A stretch of DNA of 64,000 nt from Deltaproteobacteria bacterium (GTDB lineage: Bacteria > Myxococcota_A > Polyangia > Polyangiales > Ga0077539): assembly GCA_030694465.1 (NCBI GenBank), contig JAUXYJ010000097.1, forward strand, positions 62,001 through 126,000, given 5' to 3'. The notes below the pieces were generated by a model. The model was not told the origin of the DNA. It saw nothing but the letters and a program-made list of their open reading frames with translations, and did not search any database. Both the position numbers and the translations under genes were made by a program. Of the stretch, positions 51,709 through 60,516 are shown one piece after another (the stretch's first letter is position 1; each line of letters begins with the position of its first letter).

Positions 51709-52302
51709 ATGTCGTTTATCAACTACCTGTCGCGTGAGATCAACTGCAAGCTCGTGTACTACGGGCCCGGTCTCTGCGGAAAGACCACAAATCTTCAATA
51801 CATTTACAACAAGACCGCTCCCGATGCGAAGGGCAAGATGATCTCTCTTGCCACCGAACAAGAGCGGACTCTGTTCTTCGATTTCTTGCCGATTTCACTC
51901 GGTGAAATTCGCGGATTTCGCACCCGATTTCACCTCTATACGGTGCCGGGGCAGGTCTTCTATGACGCGTCTCGCAAGCTGATTCTCAAGGGCGTGGATG
52001 GCGTGATCTTCGTCGCGGATTCGCAGATCGAGCGGATGGAAGCGAACCTCGAGTCCATCGAGAATCTCCGCTTCAACCTGAGCGAACAGGGCTACATTCT
52101 CGAGAAGATGCCGTTTGTGATTCAGTACAACAAACGCGATCTCCCGAGCGCCGCCCCGGTCGAAGAGCTTCGCCAGACACTCAACACCTTGGGCGTCCCC
52201 GATTTCGAGGCCATCGCCTCGTCGGGAGAGGGTGTGTTTGACACCCTCAAAGCCATCACGAAGCTTGTGCTGACCGAGCTCAAGCGCGGCTCCGGCGGCT
52301 GA
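51709..52302 (+). CDS. mglA: MglA, Ras-like polarity GTPase
   Basis: 197 residues starting MSFINYLSREINCKLVYYG. The P-loop is GPGLCGKTT. The switch II motif reads TVPGQ instead of DxxGQ, so Thr replaces the usual Asp, a known MglA feature. NKRDLP is the guanine-specificity motif. MglA-GTP sits at the leading pole and controls both type IV pili and the gliding motors in Myxococcus. With pilB, pilT, pilC and pilS in the same window, this supports a surface-motile cell. The 149-base gap after it holds no clear feature. Confidence 0.97.
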   Translation: MSFINYLSREINCKLVYYGPGLCGKTTNLQYIYNKTAPDAKGKMISLATEQERTLFFDFLPISLGEIRGFRTRFHLYTVPGQVFYDASRKLILKGVDGVIFVADSQIERMEANLESIENLRFNLSEQGYILEKMPFVIQYNKRDLPSAAPVEELRQTLNTLGVPDFEAIASSGEGVFDTLKAITKLVLTELKRGSGG

Positions 52303-52451
52303 GCTGCGCGGTGCTCGATTGACGATGGACCGAAGGGCTCCATATCGCTGTCGACTGGCATTCGGGTAAAGCGCGAGAGCAGGGCGGCGAGAGCTCGCGC
52401 TGAGACCGCTGCAAGCCCTGCAAACATCCCCGCAAGGAGCGCGTCCCTGTC

Positions 52452-52715
52452 ATGGCCGAAGTGATTGTCTACACGACGGATTATTGCCCGTACTGCACCC
52501 GCGCGAAGGGCCTTCTTCAGCGCAAGAAGATCGACTTCGTTGAGATCAATGTGAGCAACGATCCGGGCAAGCGTGCGTGGCTCGTCGAGGCGACCAAACG
52601 TCGCACGGTCCCTCAGATCTTTATCAATGGCAAAGCCATCGGTGGCTCCGATGAACTCCACGCCCTTGAGCGAGACGGCAAGCTCGACGCGATGATCGCT
52701 GCCGATCACTCATAG
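52452..52715 (+). CDS. glutaredoxin (dithiol, GrxC type)
   Basis: 87 residues with the dithiol active site CPYC (residues 12-15), the cis-Pro in RRTVPQIFI and the GSH-binding GGSDEL. The length fits Grx3. It reduces protein and small-molecule disulfides with glutathione in the cytoplasm. It lies on the mglA strand, 149 bases downstream, and 13 bases before the GH113-like gene. Confidence 0.93.
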   Translation: MAEVIVYTTDYCPYCTRAKGLLQRKKIDFVEINVSNDPGKRAWLVEATKRRTVPQIFINGKAIGGSDELHALERDGKLDAMIAADHS

Positions 52716-52728
52716 CGACTGGTCCGCT

Positions 52729-54024
52729 GTGTCTCGTCCATGCCTCGCCGCTTCGATTCTTGGGCTCTGTGCCAGCGTGCAGGCTGCTTGTCATCCTGCA
52801 CCCTCGTCGCTAGAAGCGGAGCCCCAAAGCCCTCTGCAACAATTGCCAGCGCAGCGGCTTGACGCTGCCTCCTTTGCGCGCCCCTTGACCGATTTTCGTG
52901 CGGACGGCTGGGCGAGGTTGGGGCACGGCGCCATCCGCGGTGCAACCCTGGGACCGATCGAGAGCTCGGCGCATCCCAACGTGGGATATGGCACCGCCGC
53001 GAGCGCCAATGCGCTGGATGAGCTGGCGACGCTTGGATGCAATTGGGTGAGTATCACCCCGTTTGGTCGCCAGTGGGATTTACAGCACACCGAGATTCAC
53101 CTGGATTTTGAGCAGCCATTCGCCGCAAATCGGTTGGCCGTGCTCCGTGTGATCGAGCAGGCTCATCAGCGTCACTTGCGCGTGTTGTTGGTGCCACACC
53201 TTTGGATCGATCGCCCCGGCCTCTGGCGAGGCGAGATCGACCCGGGGAGCGAGTCGCGATGGGCTGAGTGGTTTGCGAGCTACACGCGATTCGTCCTCGC
53301 CTGGGCGCAGGTCGCCCAAGAGTCACACGCTGAGATGCTCTCGATTGGCGTCGAGATGAAGTCTTCGTCCGGGACTCGCGTTCCACAGTGGATCGCAGTC
53401 ATCGAGCAAATTCGCAGGGTCTATGGCGGTATGCTGACCTACTCAGCGAACTGGGACGAAGAGTCACATGTGGGCTTCTGGGATCGCCTGGACGTCGTCG
53501 GGATCAACGCGTTTTATCCGCTCGCAGAGCAGCCTGGGGCGGGCCTCGACGTGCTGCGCGCAGGCGCAACGCAGCGAGCGAATTCGCTCGGACAGTGGGC
53601 GCGCCGTGAGCAACGTCCCGTGATGTTTACGGAGTTTGGTTACACCGCGCGCCCAGACCCCGCGGTGCGCCCATGGGAGTGGCCTGACTCGATGGTGGGC
53701 GTGCGCGTGGACACGGTCGCGCAGGCCGTCGCGTATCGCGCGTTGCTTGAGGCGTTTGTGCCTCAGCGTTGGTTTGTGGGCGGGTTTGTGTGGCGCTATT
53801 ACGCCAACGCGATGGACGCATCGCAAGAGGCTTCCCATGGCTTCTCGCCAAGGCTACGCGAAGGCGAAGACGTGCTCCGATCGATCTATGCGCTGCCATG
53901 GGCGAGCGACGGGGATGCTGCACGCGACGTGTACGAACAGTTCTGGTCGCAGCCGCTTCGCGCACCGTGGCAGCCTCGATGGCGACTCACGCCAGAGTCT
54001 GAACGTCCCCTTTGGTTTCGCTAG
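52729..54024 (+). CDS. GH113-like glycoside hydrolase, exported
   Basis: 431 residues from GTG 52729 (VSRPCLAASILGLCAS). A signal peptide ends near Cys21 (SVQAAC); the lipobox is imperfect. The TIM-barrel body matches GH113 mannanase-type proteins: GCNWVSITPFGRQWD, VLLVPHLWID, then LSIGVEMKSS (Glu209, predicted acid/base), LTYSANWDE, DVVGINAFYPL and VMFTEFGY (Glu302, predicted nucleophile). Both catalytic Glu are present, so activity on a beta-mannan or related glycan is plausible. The stop overlaps the convergent PPK2 gene by four bases (CTAG). Confidence 0.7.
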   Translation: MSRPCLAASILGLCASVQAACHPAPSSLEAEPQSPLQQLPAQRLDAASFARPLTDFRADGWARLGHGAIRGATLGPIESSAHPNVGYGTAASANALDELATLGCNWVSITPFGRQWDLQHTEIHLDFEQPFAANRLAVLRVIEQAHQRHLRVLLVPHLWIDRPGLWRGEIDPGSESRWAEWFASYTRFVLAWAQVAQESHAEMLSIGVEMKSSSGTRVPQWIAVIEQIRRVYGGMLTYSANWDEESHVGFWDRLDVVGINAFYPLAEQPGAGLDVLRAGATQRANSLGQWARREQRPVMFTEFGYTARPDPAVRPWEWPDSMVGVRVDTVAQAVAYRALLEAFVPQRWFVGGFVWRYYANAMDASQEASHGFSPRLREGEDVLRSIYALPWASDGDAARDVYEQFWSQPLRAPWQPRWRLTPESERPLWFR

Positions 54025-54908
54025 AGGGCCTCGACGCGCTTGCGCTCGGCCTCGACGTCGAAGCTGGCGGGCGGATACTGCGGATTGATCTTGCGAAGTG
54101 TCTCGACCAAAATCTGCGAGATGAGCCAATCACGATGCCACTTGTGGTTCGCTGGGATCACATACCAGGGCGCAACTTCGGTAGAGCACCGAGTGAGTGC
54201 CTCTTGGTATGCGGCCATGTAGTCGTCCCAGAAGGCTCGCTCGTCGAGGTCGCCAGGGTTGTACTTCCAGTGTTTGTCGGGCGTGTTGATCCGGTCCGTG
54301 AGGCGGCGTTTTTGCTCATCAAGCGAGATGTGCAGCATGAGCTTGATGACTGTGGTCTCGCGTTCGGCGAGCGTCGCTTCCCACGCGTTGATCTCGTCGT
54401 AGCGTTTGGACCACACTTTTTTGGGCGCATAGCCTCGTACACGCTCAACCAAGACAGCCTCGTAGTGAGAACGATCGAACATCCGAATTCGTCCGGACTC
54501 TGGAAGAGCTTTGATATGTCGCCAGAGAAAATGATGGGCTTTCTCTTCGTCCGTCGGGGGGCCGAAACCGACCACTCCAAAGCCAAGAGGGTCGAGCAAG
54601 CGATCGATCGCTTTACCGACACCACCCTTGCCGGATGTGTCCATTCCCTGCACAATAATCAGGACCGATTTCTTGCCGCCACCCTTCGCCTGCGCCCAGA
54701 GTCTCTCGTGGAGGTTTGACACCTCAGGCTCAAGGGCGAGCGCCGCTTCTCGCGCGCTGGATGAATCTGCAGGGCCCGCGATGACGCGGTCTGGATCAAA
54801 CGAAGCGAGGCTAAAGTCAGCGCCGACTCGCAATAAGTCTGCAATCGACTGCTCGGAGTTCGAAGACTTCTTCTTAGTCTTCTTCGCCTTCTTTTTGTCT
54901 CGACTCAT
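54021..54908 (-). CDS. polyphosphate kinase 2 (PPK2)
   Basis: 295 residues from ATG 54908 (MSRDKKKAKKTKKK), with a Lys-rich start. The PPK2 core has Walker A (VQGMDTSGKGG), FDRSHYEAVLVERV and the lid region (RYDEINAWEATLAE), plus KYNPGDLDERAFWDDY. It is a single-domain PPK2 that moves phosphate between polyphosphate and nucleotides. Whether it prefers NDP or NMP cannot be read here. It is downstream of a kinase gene on the same strand. Confidence 0.9.
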   Translation of the reverse strand: MSRDKKKAKKTKKKSSNSEQSIADLLRVGADFSLASFDPDRVIAGPADSSSAREAALALEPEVSNLHERLWAQAKGGGKKSVLIIVQGMDTSGKGGVGKAIDRLLDPLGFGVVGFGPPTDEEKAHHFLWRHIKALPESGRIRMFDRSHYEAVLVERVRGYAPKKVWSKRYDEINAWEATLAERETTVIKLMLHISLDEQKRRLTDRINTPDKHWKYNPGDLDERAFWDDYMAAYQEALTRCSTEVAPWYVIPANHKWHRDWLISQILVETLRKINPQYPPASFDVEAERKRVEAL

Positions 54909-54974
54909 GGGACATCTTTCTAAATGCACGCGTGCTCTCGAGAGAGTTCGGGAGTCGCGAGGACGGGGAAGTGG

Positions 54975-56678
54975 TCAAAAGAATCGGAGGGCTACGAACG
55001 CACCCGCGAAGAGCATGCACACACCCCCGACCACCAACAATGCCACCATGACCACGCGCGATCCCTGTTTGGGCGGTTGCGCTTGGATTGTATGGGGGGT
55101 GTAGGACGGAGACGGCGGCGCGAGCGTCGGGTGATGCGACGCGTAGGGCATCGGCTGGTTCTGCGGGAATCCCTGCGAGGGGGGCGCTCCGAAGTGATGG
55201 CGGGGCTGATCGACCGATGCAGGCGCAGCGTTGTGGGGCCACTGCGGAGGGGGCGGTGCCGCTGTGTTCGAGGGGGGTCTGGGAGCGCTTGGAGGAGCGC
55301 TCTGCGGAGCGCCTGGGAGACCGCGATTGGGGATCGAGCTGGCGCTGGGCGTGCGAGAGGACGTGGGCTCGGCAGGGGTGTCGGCCCGAGCTTGGTCTGC
55401 GAACTTCTGGCGATACTGCGCGATGGCTTCCTGAAGCTCATTGGGCTGCTCGCTCTGGGGCATCGCCGTCGTCTTCATGAGGTCCAGTGCCTCGTCCGCG
55501 ATCGGAGATTTGCTGTGGATTTTTACAGGCGGATGGATCGTACTGATCGTGCTCGCGTGCTTCTCCCACTCGTCCTGAAGATCCGTGACGGTCTTGGGCG
55601 TGGGCGGGGGAGTCACCGGCTTGATCGTTCGGACCTCGGGGATCGAGGGGACCACCAGCTCTCCGGTCTGACCTCGGACGCGCGCGACTGGCGTTGAAGC
55701 GGCGGCCTGTCGGATCGCTTCGCGGCGCGTGTCGAGGGCGACTTTGAATGCGTTGCGAACCCAGCCCCCGACCTCGTGCGCGTCGGCAAAGAGGTTGGCC
55801 GCTCGGGCGGTGTGCTCAAGCGCGGTGGCCATCGCACGCGCGCTGCCAAAACGCTCGTCACGATTGCGCTCAAGCGCTTGCATGCACACCGCGTCGAGGC
55901 CATCGGGGAGAGAGGGCACCAGCGACTTGGGACGCGGGATGGGCGCCACCAAGAGCGCTTCGACCGTGTCGCTTTCCTTGGGGCGCTTAAACAAACGCTG
56001 TCCCGTGAGCATTTCCCAGAGAACTACGCCCATGGCAAAGAGATCCACGCGGTGATCGAGCGGTCGACCGCGGGCCTGTTCGGGCGCCATGTAGGCGAGC
56101 TTTCCTTTGACCTGGCCAGGAGTTGTGCCGGTGATTCGTGCGGCGGCTTTCGCGATGCCAAAATCGGTAACCCGCGCGATACCATCGACGCCCACCAGGA
56201 TATTCTGTGGCGAAATATCGCGGTGAACGACCGCGAGCGGCTTGCCCATCTCATCGGTCAACGTGTGCGCGGCCTCGAGTCCCATCAACGCATCGTAGAC
56301 ACAGCGTGTCACCAGCTTCACGCGACCCGGTGAGGCCGGCCCGAGCTGATGGTTGACATCCCAGAGGGTCACACCCTCCACGTAGTCCATGACCACGTAG
56401 TACCCGTGCGTCTCGTTAAGTCCGACCTCGTGAATCGCGACGGCGTTTGGATGGTGAATCCGTGAGGCGATTCGCGCTTCATCCAGCAGCATGTCGACAA
56501 ACTCGCTGTCGTACATCAGGTGCTTGTGCAGGATCTTGAGGGCGTACTGACGTGAGACGCCGCCGGCGCCCGCCACACGCGCAAGCACGACGCTGCCCAT
56601 TCCACCTTTGGCCAGCTCCGCGATTACTTCGTAGCGATCGATGGTGTTCGCCAACTTCGAAGAAGAACCCGGTTGCAC
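54975..56678 (-). CDS. tail-anchored Ser/Thr protein kinase (Hanks type)
   Basis: About 567 residues from GTG 56678 (VQPGSSSKLANTID); a TTG at 56654 is the alternative. The kinase domain (~15-285) has AKGGMGSVVLA, YALKIL, HRDISPQN, DFG and APEQ; HRDISPQN is common in myxobacterial Pkn kinases. A long linker rich in Pro and Ala follows, with a helical patch (NELQEAIAQYRQKF). It ends in one C-terminal membrane helix (VALLVVGGVCMLFAGAFVAL), so it is tail-anchored with the kinase in the cytoplasm. The start is only about 8 bases from the divergent miaA start. Confidence 0.88.
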   Translation of the reverse strand: MQPGSSSKLANTIDRYEVIAELAKGGMGSVVLARVAGAGGVSRQYALKILHKHLMYDSEFVDMLLDEARIASRIHHPNAVAIHEVGLNETHGYYVVMDYVEGVTLWDVNHQLGPASPGRVKLVTRCVYDALMGLEAAHTLTDEMGKPLAVVHRDISPQNILVGVDGIARVTDFGIAKAAARITGTTPGQVKGKLAYMAPEQARGRPLDHRVDLFAMGVVLWEMLTGQRLFKRPKESDTVEALLVAPIPRPKSLVPSLPDGLDAVCMQALERNRDERFGSARAMATALEHTARAANLFADAHEVGGWVRNAFKVALDTRREAIRQAAASTPVARVRGQTGELVVPSIPEVRTIKPVTPPPTPKTVTDLQDEWEKHASTISTIHPPVKIHSKSPIADEALDLMKTTAMPQSEQPNELQEAIAQYRQKFADQARADTPAEPTSSRTPSASSIPNRGLPGAPQSAPPSAPRPPSNTAAPPPPQWPHNAAPASVDQPRHHFGAPPSQGFPQNQPMPYASHHPTLAPPSPSYTPHTIQAQPPKQGSRVVMVALLVVGGVCMLFAGAFVALRFF

Positions 56679-56685
56679 GGCGTGG

Positions 56686-57660
56686 ATGTTACACCCACTC
56701 GCCAACGTGTCGAAAGTGATCTCGCAGCGTCCTGTTTCGGTCCTTCTTGTGGTGGGCCCCACGGCGAGCGGCAAATCATCGCTCGCGCTGTCGCTTGCGC
56801 AGCGATTCGACGCCGAGCTAGTGAGCGCGGATAGCGTGCAAATATTCAAGCAGATTGACATTGGATCTGCCAAGCCGACGCTCGCTGAGCGGGCACTCGT
56901 TGCGCACCACGTCATCGATTGCGAGGAGCCGGACGCGTTTTATGACGCCGCCCGATTCGTGTTGGACGCTGATCAAGCGATCTCAGACATCGTCGCGCGC
57001 GGTCGTCGCGTCATTGTCGTAGGCGGGACCGGTCTCTATCAACGTGCGTTGGTGCGGGGCTTGGCGCCGGGGATTGGGAGAGCCCCGGACGTGCGCGAAC
57101 GGCTCCATGCGCGCGCCTCTTTGGGCCGTCATGAGCTGACCCAAATGCACGCAGAGCTTGCCGCCGTGGACCCAGAATACGCCGCGAAAATCTCAACGAA
57201 TGATCCCATTCGGATCGTTCGCGCGCTGGAGGTCTTTGAGATCTCGGGTGTCCCCATGAGCGTGCATCACGCGCGGCATGCGGCGATGCCGCCACGCTAT
57301 CGCGCGCTCTGGCTCGGGATCGAGACAGACGCTGCGGCGCTCAAGCCTCGGGTGATCGAGCGTGCGCGCGCCATGCTAAGTGCAGGCTGGATCGACGAAA
57401 CCCGTGCGATTTTGCAGCGCTACGGGCCATCAATCAAGCCGCTGACGACCGTGGGTTACGCGCAAGTGTTGGCGCACATTCTCTCGGGTTCAACCGACTC
57501 GAGTGAGCTCTTGCAGGCCATTGTCCAGAGCACCACCGCGTTTGCGAAGCGACAGAGGACCTGGTTTCGAGGCGAGCCCGATGTCATCTGGGATGACGCG
57601 ATGGCGCTGGACAGCTCACCATGGCACGCGCGAATCGAGGCATTTTTTCAGGGGCAATGA
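56686..57660 (+). CDS. miaA: tRNA dimethylallyltransferase
   Basis: 324 residues from ATG 56686 (MLHPLANVSKVISQRP); GTG 56707 is possible and closer to the usual N-terminus. It has the P-loop GPTASGKSSLA, SADSVQIFKQIDIGSAKPT, GGTGLYQRAL, the insert domain, TVGYAQVL and QRTWFRGEPD. It prenylates A37 of tRNAs that read UNN codons. With the Sua5 gene it is one of two A37-modification genes in the window. It is divergent from the kinase with almost no intergenic space. Confidence 0.93.
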   Translation: MLHPLANVSKVISQRPVSVLLVVGPTASGKSSLALSLAQRFDAELVSADSVQIFKQIDIGSAKPTLAERALVAHHVIDCEEPDAFYDAARFVLDADQAISDIVARGRRVIVVGGTGLYQRALVRGLAPGIGRAPDVRERLHARASLGRHELTQMHAELAAVDPEYAAKISTNDPIRIVRALEVFEISGVPMSVHHARHAAMPPRYRALWLGIETDAAALKPRVIERARAMLSAGWIDETRAILQRYGPSIKPLTTVGYAQVLAHILSGSTDSSELLQAIVQSTTAFAKRQRTWFRGEPDVIWDDAMALDSSPWHARIEAFFQGQ

Positions 57661-57724
57661 TCGCTTAGGGTTGAGCGTTGTGCGGGACAAGCGACCGCGA
57701 GAGCGGCTAGACTCTTGGGCCACT

Positions 57725-59074
57725 GTGAAAACCACGCGTGATCGAAGGACGGCTCTGGCGGTCTCTGTCGTCTGGCCTCTTGGGCTCTTGTCTCTGAGTG
57801 CCTGCACAAGTCCACCGACCGCAGCAGACACCACGGCGCAGGACGCGACCATGGAGAGCGCTGTCAGCGTCCATCGCGCCCGCCCTGGCTGCGACCCAGT
57901 CAACGGCATTGTGTGCAACGGCGACTATGTTGGCCGCTGTGATCCGGGCTGCGCGAGCACGCAGTGCTGCTCTCCACAATCGGGCGAGTTTCGGTGTGTC
58001 GACCTCGACCCTGACGGCTACTGCCCTGCGGCAGATCTCTCGGTGCGGCGCGACGAGATTGAGGGACGCACGGACGTGCAATGGCGCTTTTTTGCTGGCG
58101 ACGATTGCGCGCTTCAAGAGCGCTGCGTCAACGGGCCAGGCTGGCGACGTCTGCTGATGTTTGCCACGGTCACGCCCAACCGCGGCACCGCGGATCTCTT
58201 CATGGGGCCACCGGCCGAAAACGCAGCGCGCTTTGAGTACTCGACGTGCCACGACCATTATCACTTCGACGGCTACGCGGCCTACGAGCTTCAGCGAGAC
58301 GGGGCGGTCATTGCGCGTGGACACAAGCAGGCGTTTTGCTTGATGGACACCACGCCCTATCCCGATGGGCCTGACACAAACCTTCACTATACCTGCGAAA
58401 ATCAAGGCATCCAGCGCGACTGGCAAGACGTCTACGGCAGCTACCTCGATTGCCAGTGGGTCGACGTGACGGACGTCGCGCCGGGCAATTATCAGCTGCG
58501 GGTCGCGGTCAACACGACGCAAACGCTCAACGAGCGCGATTACAGCAACAACGTGATCACGGTGCCTGTCGCGGTCACGCCGGATGACAGCGCTGCAGAC
58601 CCCACGCTGCCTTGCCCCACGCCACGCGAGGGGGCAAATCGACAGTGCGGATTCGCTCGCGGAGGTAGCTTTGCGTGCACGCCTGGGGTGTCTCTCCGAG
58701 CGGGTTGCTCGGCTGCTTGCGCGGTGGGCTCTTGCACCGGGGATACGGTCCTTCGGGTGTGCGATGGCGATGCTCCGTGTGGTCCGCGTGCTGCGCTCGC
58801 GATCAACGATGACTCCGCGTGCAGGTCGCCGACGGGCCGCGAAGACGTCTGCTCGGTAGGGCGGTTTGTGTGTCCGCCGTCGGGCCGATTTACCGTGCTC
58901 TACGGTGGCTTGGCGTCGGACGAAGCGGTCACCTGCAACGTCGCCGTGGAGCCCGTTGCGATGGGTGGAGACGCTGGCGCTCCGCGTGATGCGGCATCAG
59001 ACTCTGGGGCAGAGGCCGCGGTGGACGCGGCGAGCGGAATAGACGCAACCTCGGACGCTCGCGTTGCAGATTGA
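57725..59074 (+). CDS. lysyl oxidase-domain lipoprotein
   Basis: 449 residues from GTG 57725. The lipobox is SLSAC (Cys27). A small Cys-rich part (~55-105) follows. The lysyl oxidase domain (~115-285) has the copper site CHDHYH (175-180), GHKQAFCLMDTTPYP with Lys201, and QDVYGSYLDCQWVDVTDVAPGNY with Tyr237. Lys201 and Tyr237 correspond to human LOX Lys320 and Tyr355, which crosslink to form the LTQ cofactor; the spacing is 36 against 35. A second Cys-rich region (~300-420) and an Ala/Asp tail end the protein. It would oxidise lysine amines in surface proteins. Bacterial LOX homologues are known but little studied. Confidence 0.85.
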   Translation: MKTTRDRRTALAVSVVWPLGLLSLSACTSPPTAADTTAQDATMESAVSVHRARPGCDPVNGIVCNGDYVGRCDPGCASTQCCSPQSGEFRCVDLDPDGYCPAADLSVRRDEIEGRTDVQWRFFAGDDCALQERCVNGPGWRRLLMFATVTPNRGTADLFMGPPAENAARFEYSTCHDHYHFDGYAAYELQRDGAVIARGHKQAFCLMDTTPYPDGPDTNLHYTCENQGIQRDWQDVYGSYLDCQWVDVTDVAPGNYQLRVAVNTTQTLNERDYSNNVITVPVAVTPDDSAADPTLPCPTPREGANRQCGFARGGSFACTPGVSLRAGCSAACAVGSCTGDTVLRVCDGDAPCGPRAALAINDDSACRSPTGREDVCSVGRFVCPPSGRFTVLYGGLASDEAVTCNVAVEPVAMGGDAGAPRDAASDSGAEAAVDAASGIDATSDARVAD

Positions 59075-59118
59075 TGAGTCTGTAATTTCTCTTACAAAAG
59101 GAATTTCTAGAGAGCTCT

Positions 59119-59436
59119 ATGAGACCGGCACGAGTGCTTCCGCAGGCGCAGTTATTTGTTTGCACAAACAGCAGGGCGGCGAGCGATCCGCTAACGAGTG
59201 GGTGCGGTGCGACGGGGCCCGCGGTGTTTGACGCTGCGCGCGCTTTAGTCAACGCGCAGGGGCGGCTTCGGACGCACTGGGTGACGCGGACTGGTTGCCT
59301 TGGGCAGTGCCCACGGACCGGATGTGCGGTTGCGCTCTGGCCCTCGGGTGAGCAATGGATCGAAGCCGACACCAACGACGTGGCCGCGATGGTGGCCCGC
59401 CTCTGTTTGACCGCACCCAATCGAGGAGAGCCATGA
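59119..59436 (+). CDS. thioredoxin-fold (2Fe-2S) ferredoxin
   Basis: 105 residues. The four cysteines are arranged as in the shethna-type/NuoE-like 2Fe-2S ferredoxins: LFVCTNSR, SGCGATG, then TGCLGQCPRTGCAVALWPSGEQW. It is a small electron carrier. It is the first of four overlapping plus-strand genes: its TGA overlaps the ATG of the next (ATGA). Its redox partner is unknown. Confidence 0.75.
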   Translation: MRPARVLPQAQLFVCTNSRAASDPLTSGCGATGPAVFDAARALVNAQGRLRTHWVTRTGCLGQCPRTGCAVALWPSGEQWIEADTNDVAAMVARLCLTAPNRGEP

Positions 59437-59717
59437 ACGAAGTAGAACAGCGCGCGTTTGCGACCATCGAGGCCTTGTTGCTGCAAATGGTGGAGCATCA
59501 GGAGCAAAAAGTGGCAGCTTTTGCCCGGCGATTGCGCCCTCGGTTGACCGCAGACGATCTCAAGAATCCGCACGATTTTGACGAGCTCAACGATCCGGAT
59601 TTTAACTACGAAGATGGTCATCTGGCGGGGCTCCATGCGGCTGTGAGCGCCCTTCGACGCGCCGTGCGTGACCACCACGAGACCCACGCAGGAGGTCCCA
59701 ATGACTCGCAAAGATAA
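59433..59717 (+). CDS. small helical protein of unknown function
   Basis: 94 residues from ATG 59433, preceded by GAGGAGAG. Two helices (NEVEQRAFATIEALLLQMVEH and HLAGLHAAVSALRRAVRDHH, in part) flank an acidic loop with NPHDFDELNDPDFNYEDG. No cysteines or membrane helix. I do not know the family. It overlaps both neighbours, the ferredoxin by 4 bases and the Smr gene by 17, so the operon assignment is firm. Confidence 0.65.
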   Translation: MNEVEQRAFATIEALLLQMVEHQEQKVAAFARRLRPRLTADDLKNPHDFDELNDPDFNYEDGHLAGLHAAVSALRRAVRDHHETHAGGPNDSQR

Positions 59718-60516
59718 GCAGCGTGAATCCTCGCGCGTAGCGACCGAAGAGCTCGCCGCGAAGAAGGCCGCAAATAACCCCGCACCTCTCGCCGCCAAGG
59801 GGCTCAAGGGGCTTGAGTCGCTCAAGGCGGAGTTTGACGCCAAGGCACGCGCCGAGCAGGCCGCGATTGAAGAGAGAGCCCAAAAAGAGGCGGCATTTCG
59901 CAAGCAAATCGGCCTCAAAGCCGAGCCGACCAAGGTAAAAAAGCTCGCCGAGGCACCCACGCGCAAGACCGATGTCATCGAGGTCTGGAGACCCGATCTT
60001 GACGCCGAGCTCTTTGCTGCGTCCATGCGAGGGGTCAAACCGCTCGCACCGGAGAAAAATCCCCATCGCGGTCCTCGTCCTGCGAAGCGACAGAACGAGC
60101 ACAGCGGGGCCGTCAAAGCGCGCCGTGACAGTGCCCAGGGGGATGTAGGCCTGGTGGTCTCTTGGGGCGAAGACGGGCTCTGTAGGGCCTGTCGCAAGGG
60201 GGGCGCATTTGCGCTCGAGATGCTGCAGCGGTTCGAGGGGTGCGACGCGGTTCTGGATCTTCACGGGCAAGATGTCGTGCAGGCGCGCGCGAGGACTCAG
60301 TCGTTTGTGCGCGCCAAGCGCGAGCTTGGGCTGCGCACCGTCGAGATCATTCATGGCACCGGAAAACACTCGCCCGATGGGGAGTGTATCTTGCGCGACG
60401 TGGTGGTCTCGGCGCTTACCGATCCGTCGTTCTCGCGTGAGATCGACGCCTTTGCGGGGCGCAAAGTGAGCAAGGGCCCCAGTCCGTCGGTGTTCGTCGC
60501 CCTGCGCGCCCGTTGA
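59701..60516 (+). CDS. Smr-domain protein
   Basis: 271 residues from ATG 59701 (MTRKDKQRESSRVATEE). The first ~130 residues are charged and helical. A CRAC motif sits near residue 160. The C-terminal Smr domain (~170-270) has VLDLHGQDVVQA, IIHGTGKHSPDG and FVALRAR at the end. Smr domains are nucleases or bind nucleic acids, as in MutS2 and in ribosome-collision endonucleases. The DLHG and HGTGKHSPDG motifs are intact. Its stop overlaps a TTG start of the next gene (TTGA). Confidence 0.85.
   Translation: MTRKDKQRESSRVATEELAAKKAANNPAPLAAKGLKGLESLKAEFDAKARAEQAAIEERAQKEAAFRKQIGLKAEPTKVKKLAEAPTRKTDVIEVWRPDLDAELFAASMRGVKPLAPEKNPHRGPRPAKRQNEHSGAVKARRDSAQGDVGLVVSWGEDGLCRACRKGGAFALEMLQRFEGCDAVLDLHGQDVVQARARTQSFVRAKRELGLRTVEIIHGTGKHSPDGECILRDVVVSALTDPSFSREIDAFAGRKVSKGPSPSVFVALRAR

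Noticed and set aside
52122..52709. 195-codon minus-strand frame across mglA end and glutaredoxin
   Set aside because: Both plus-strand genes are certain and the frame has no family features.
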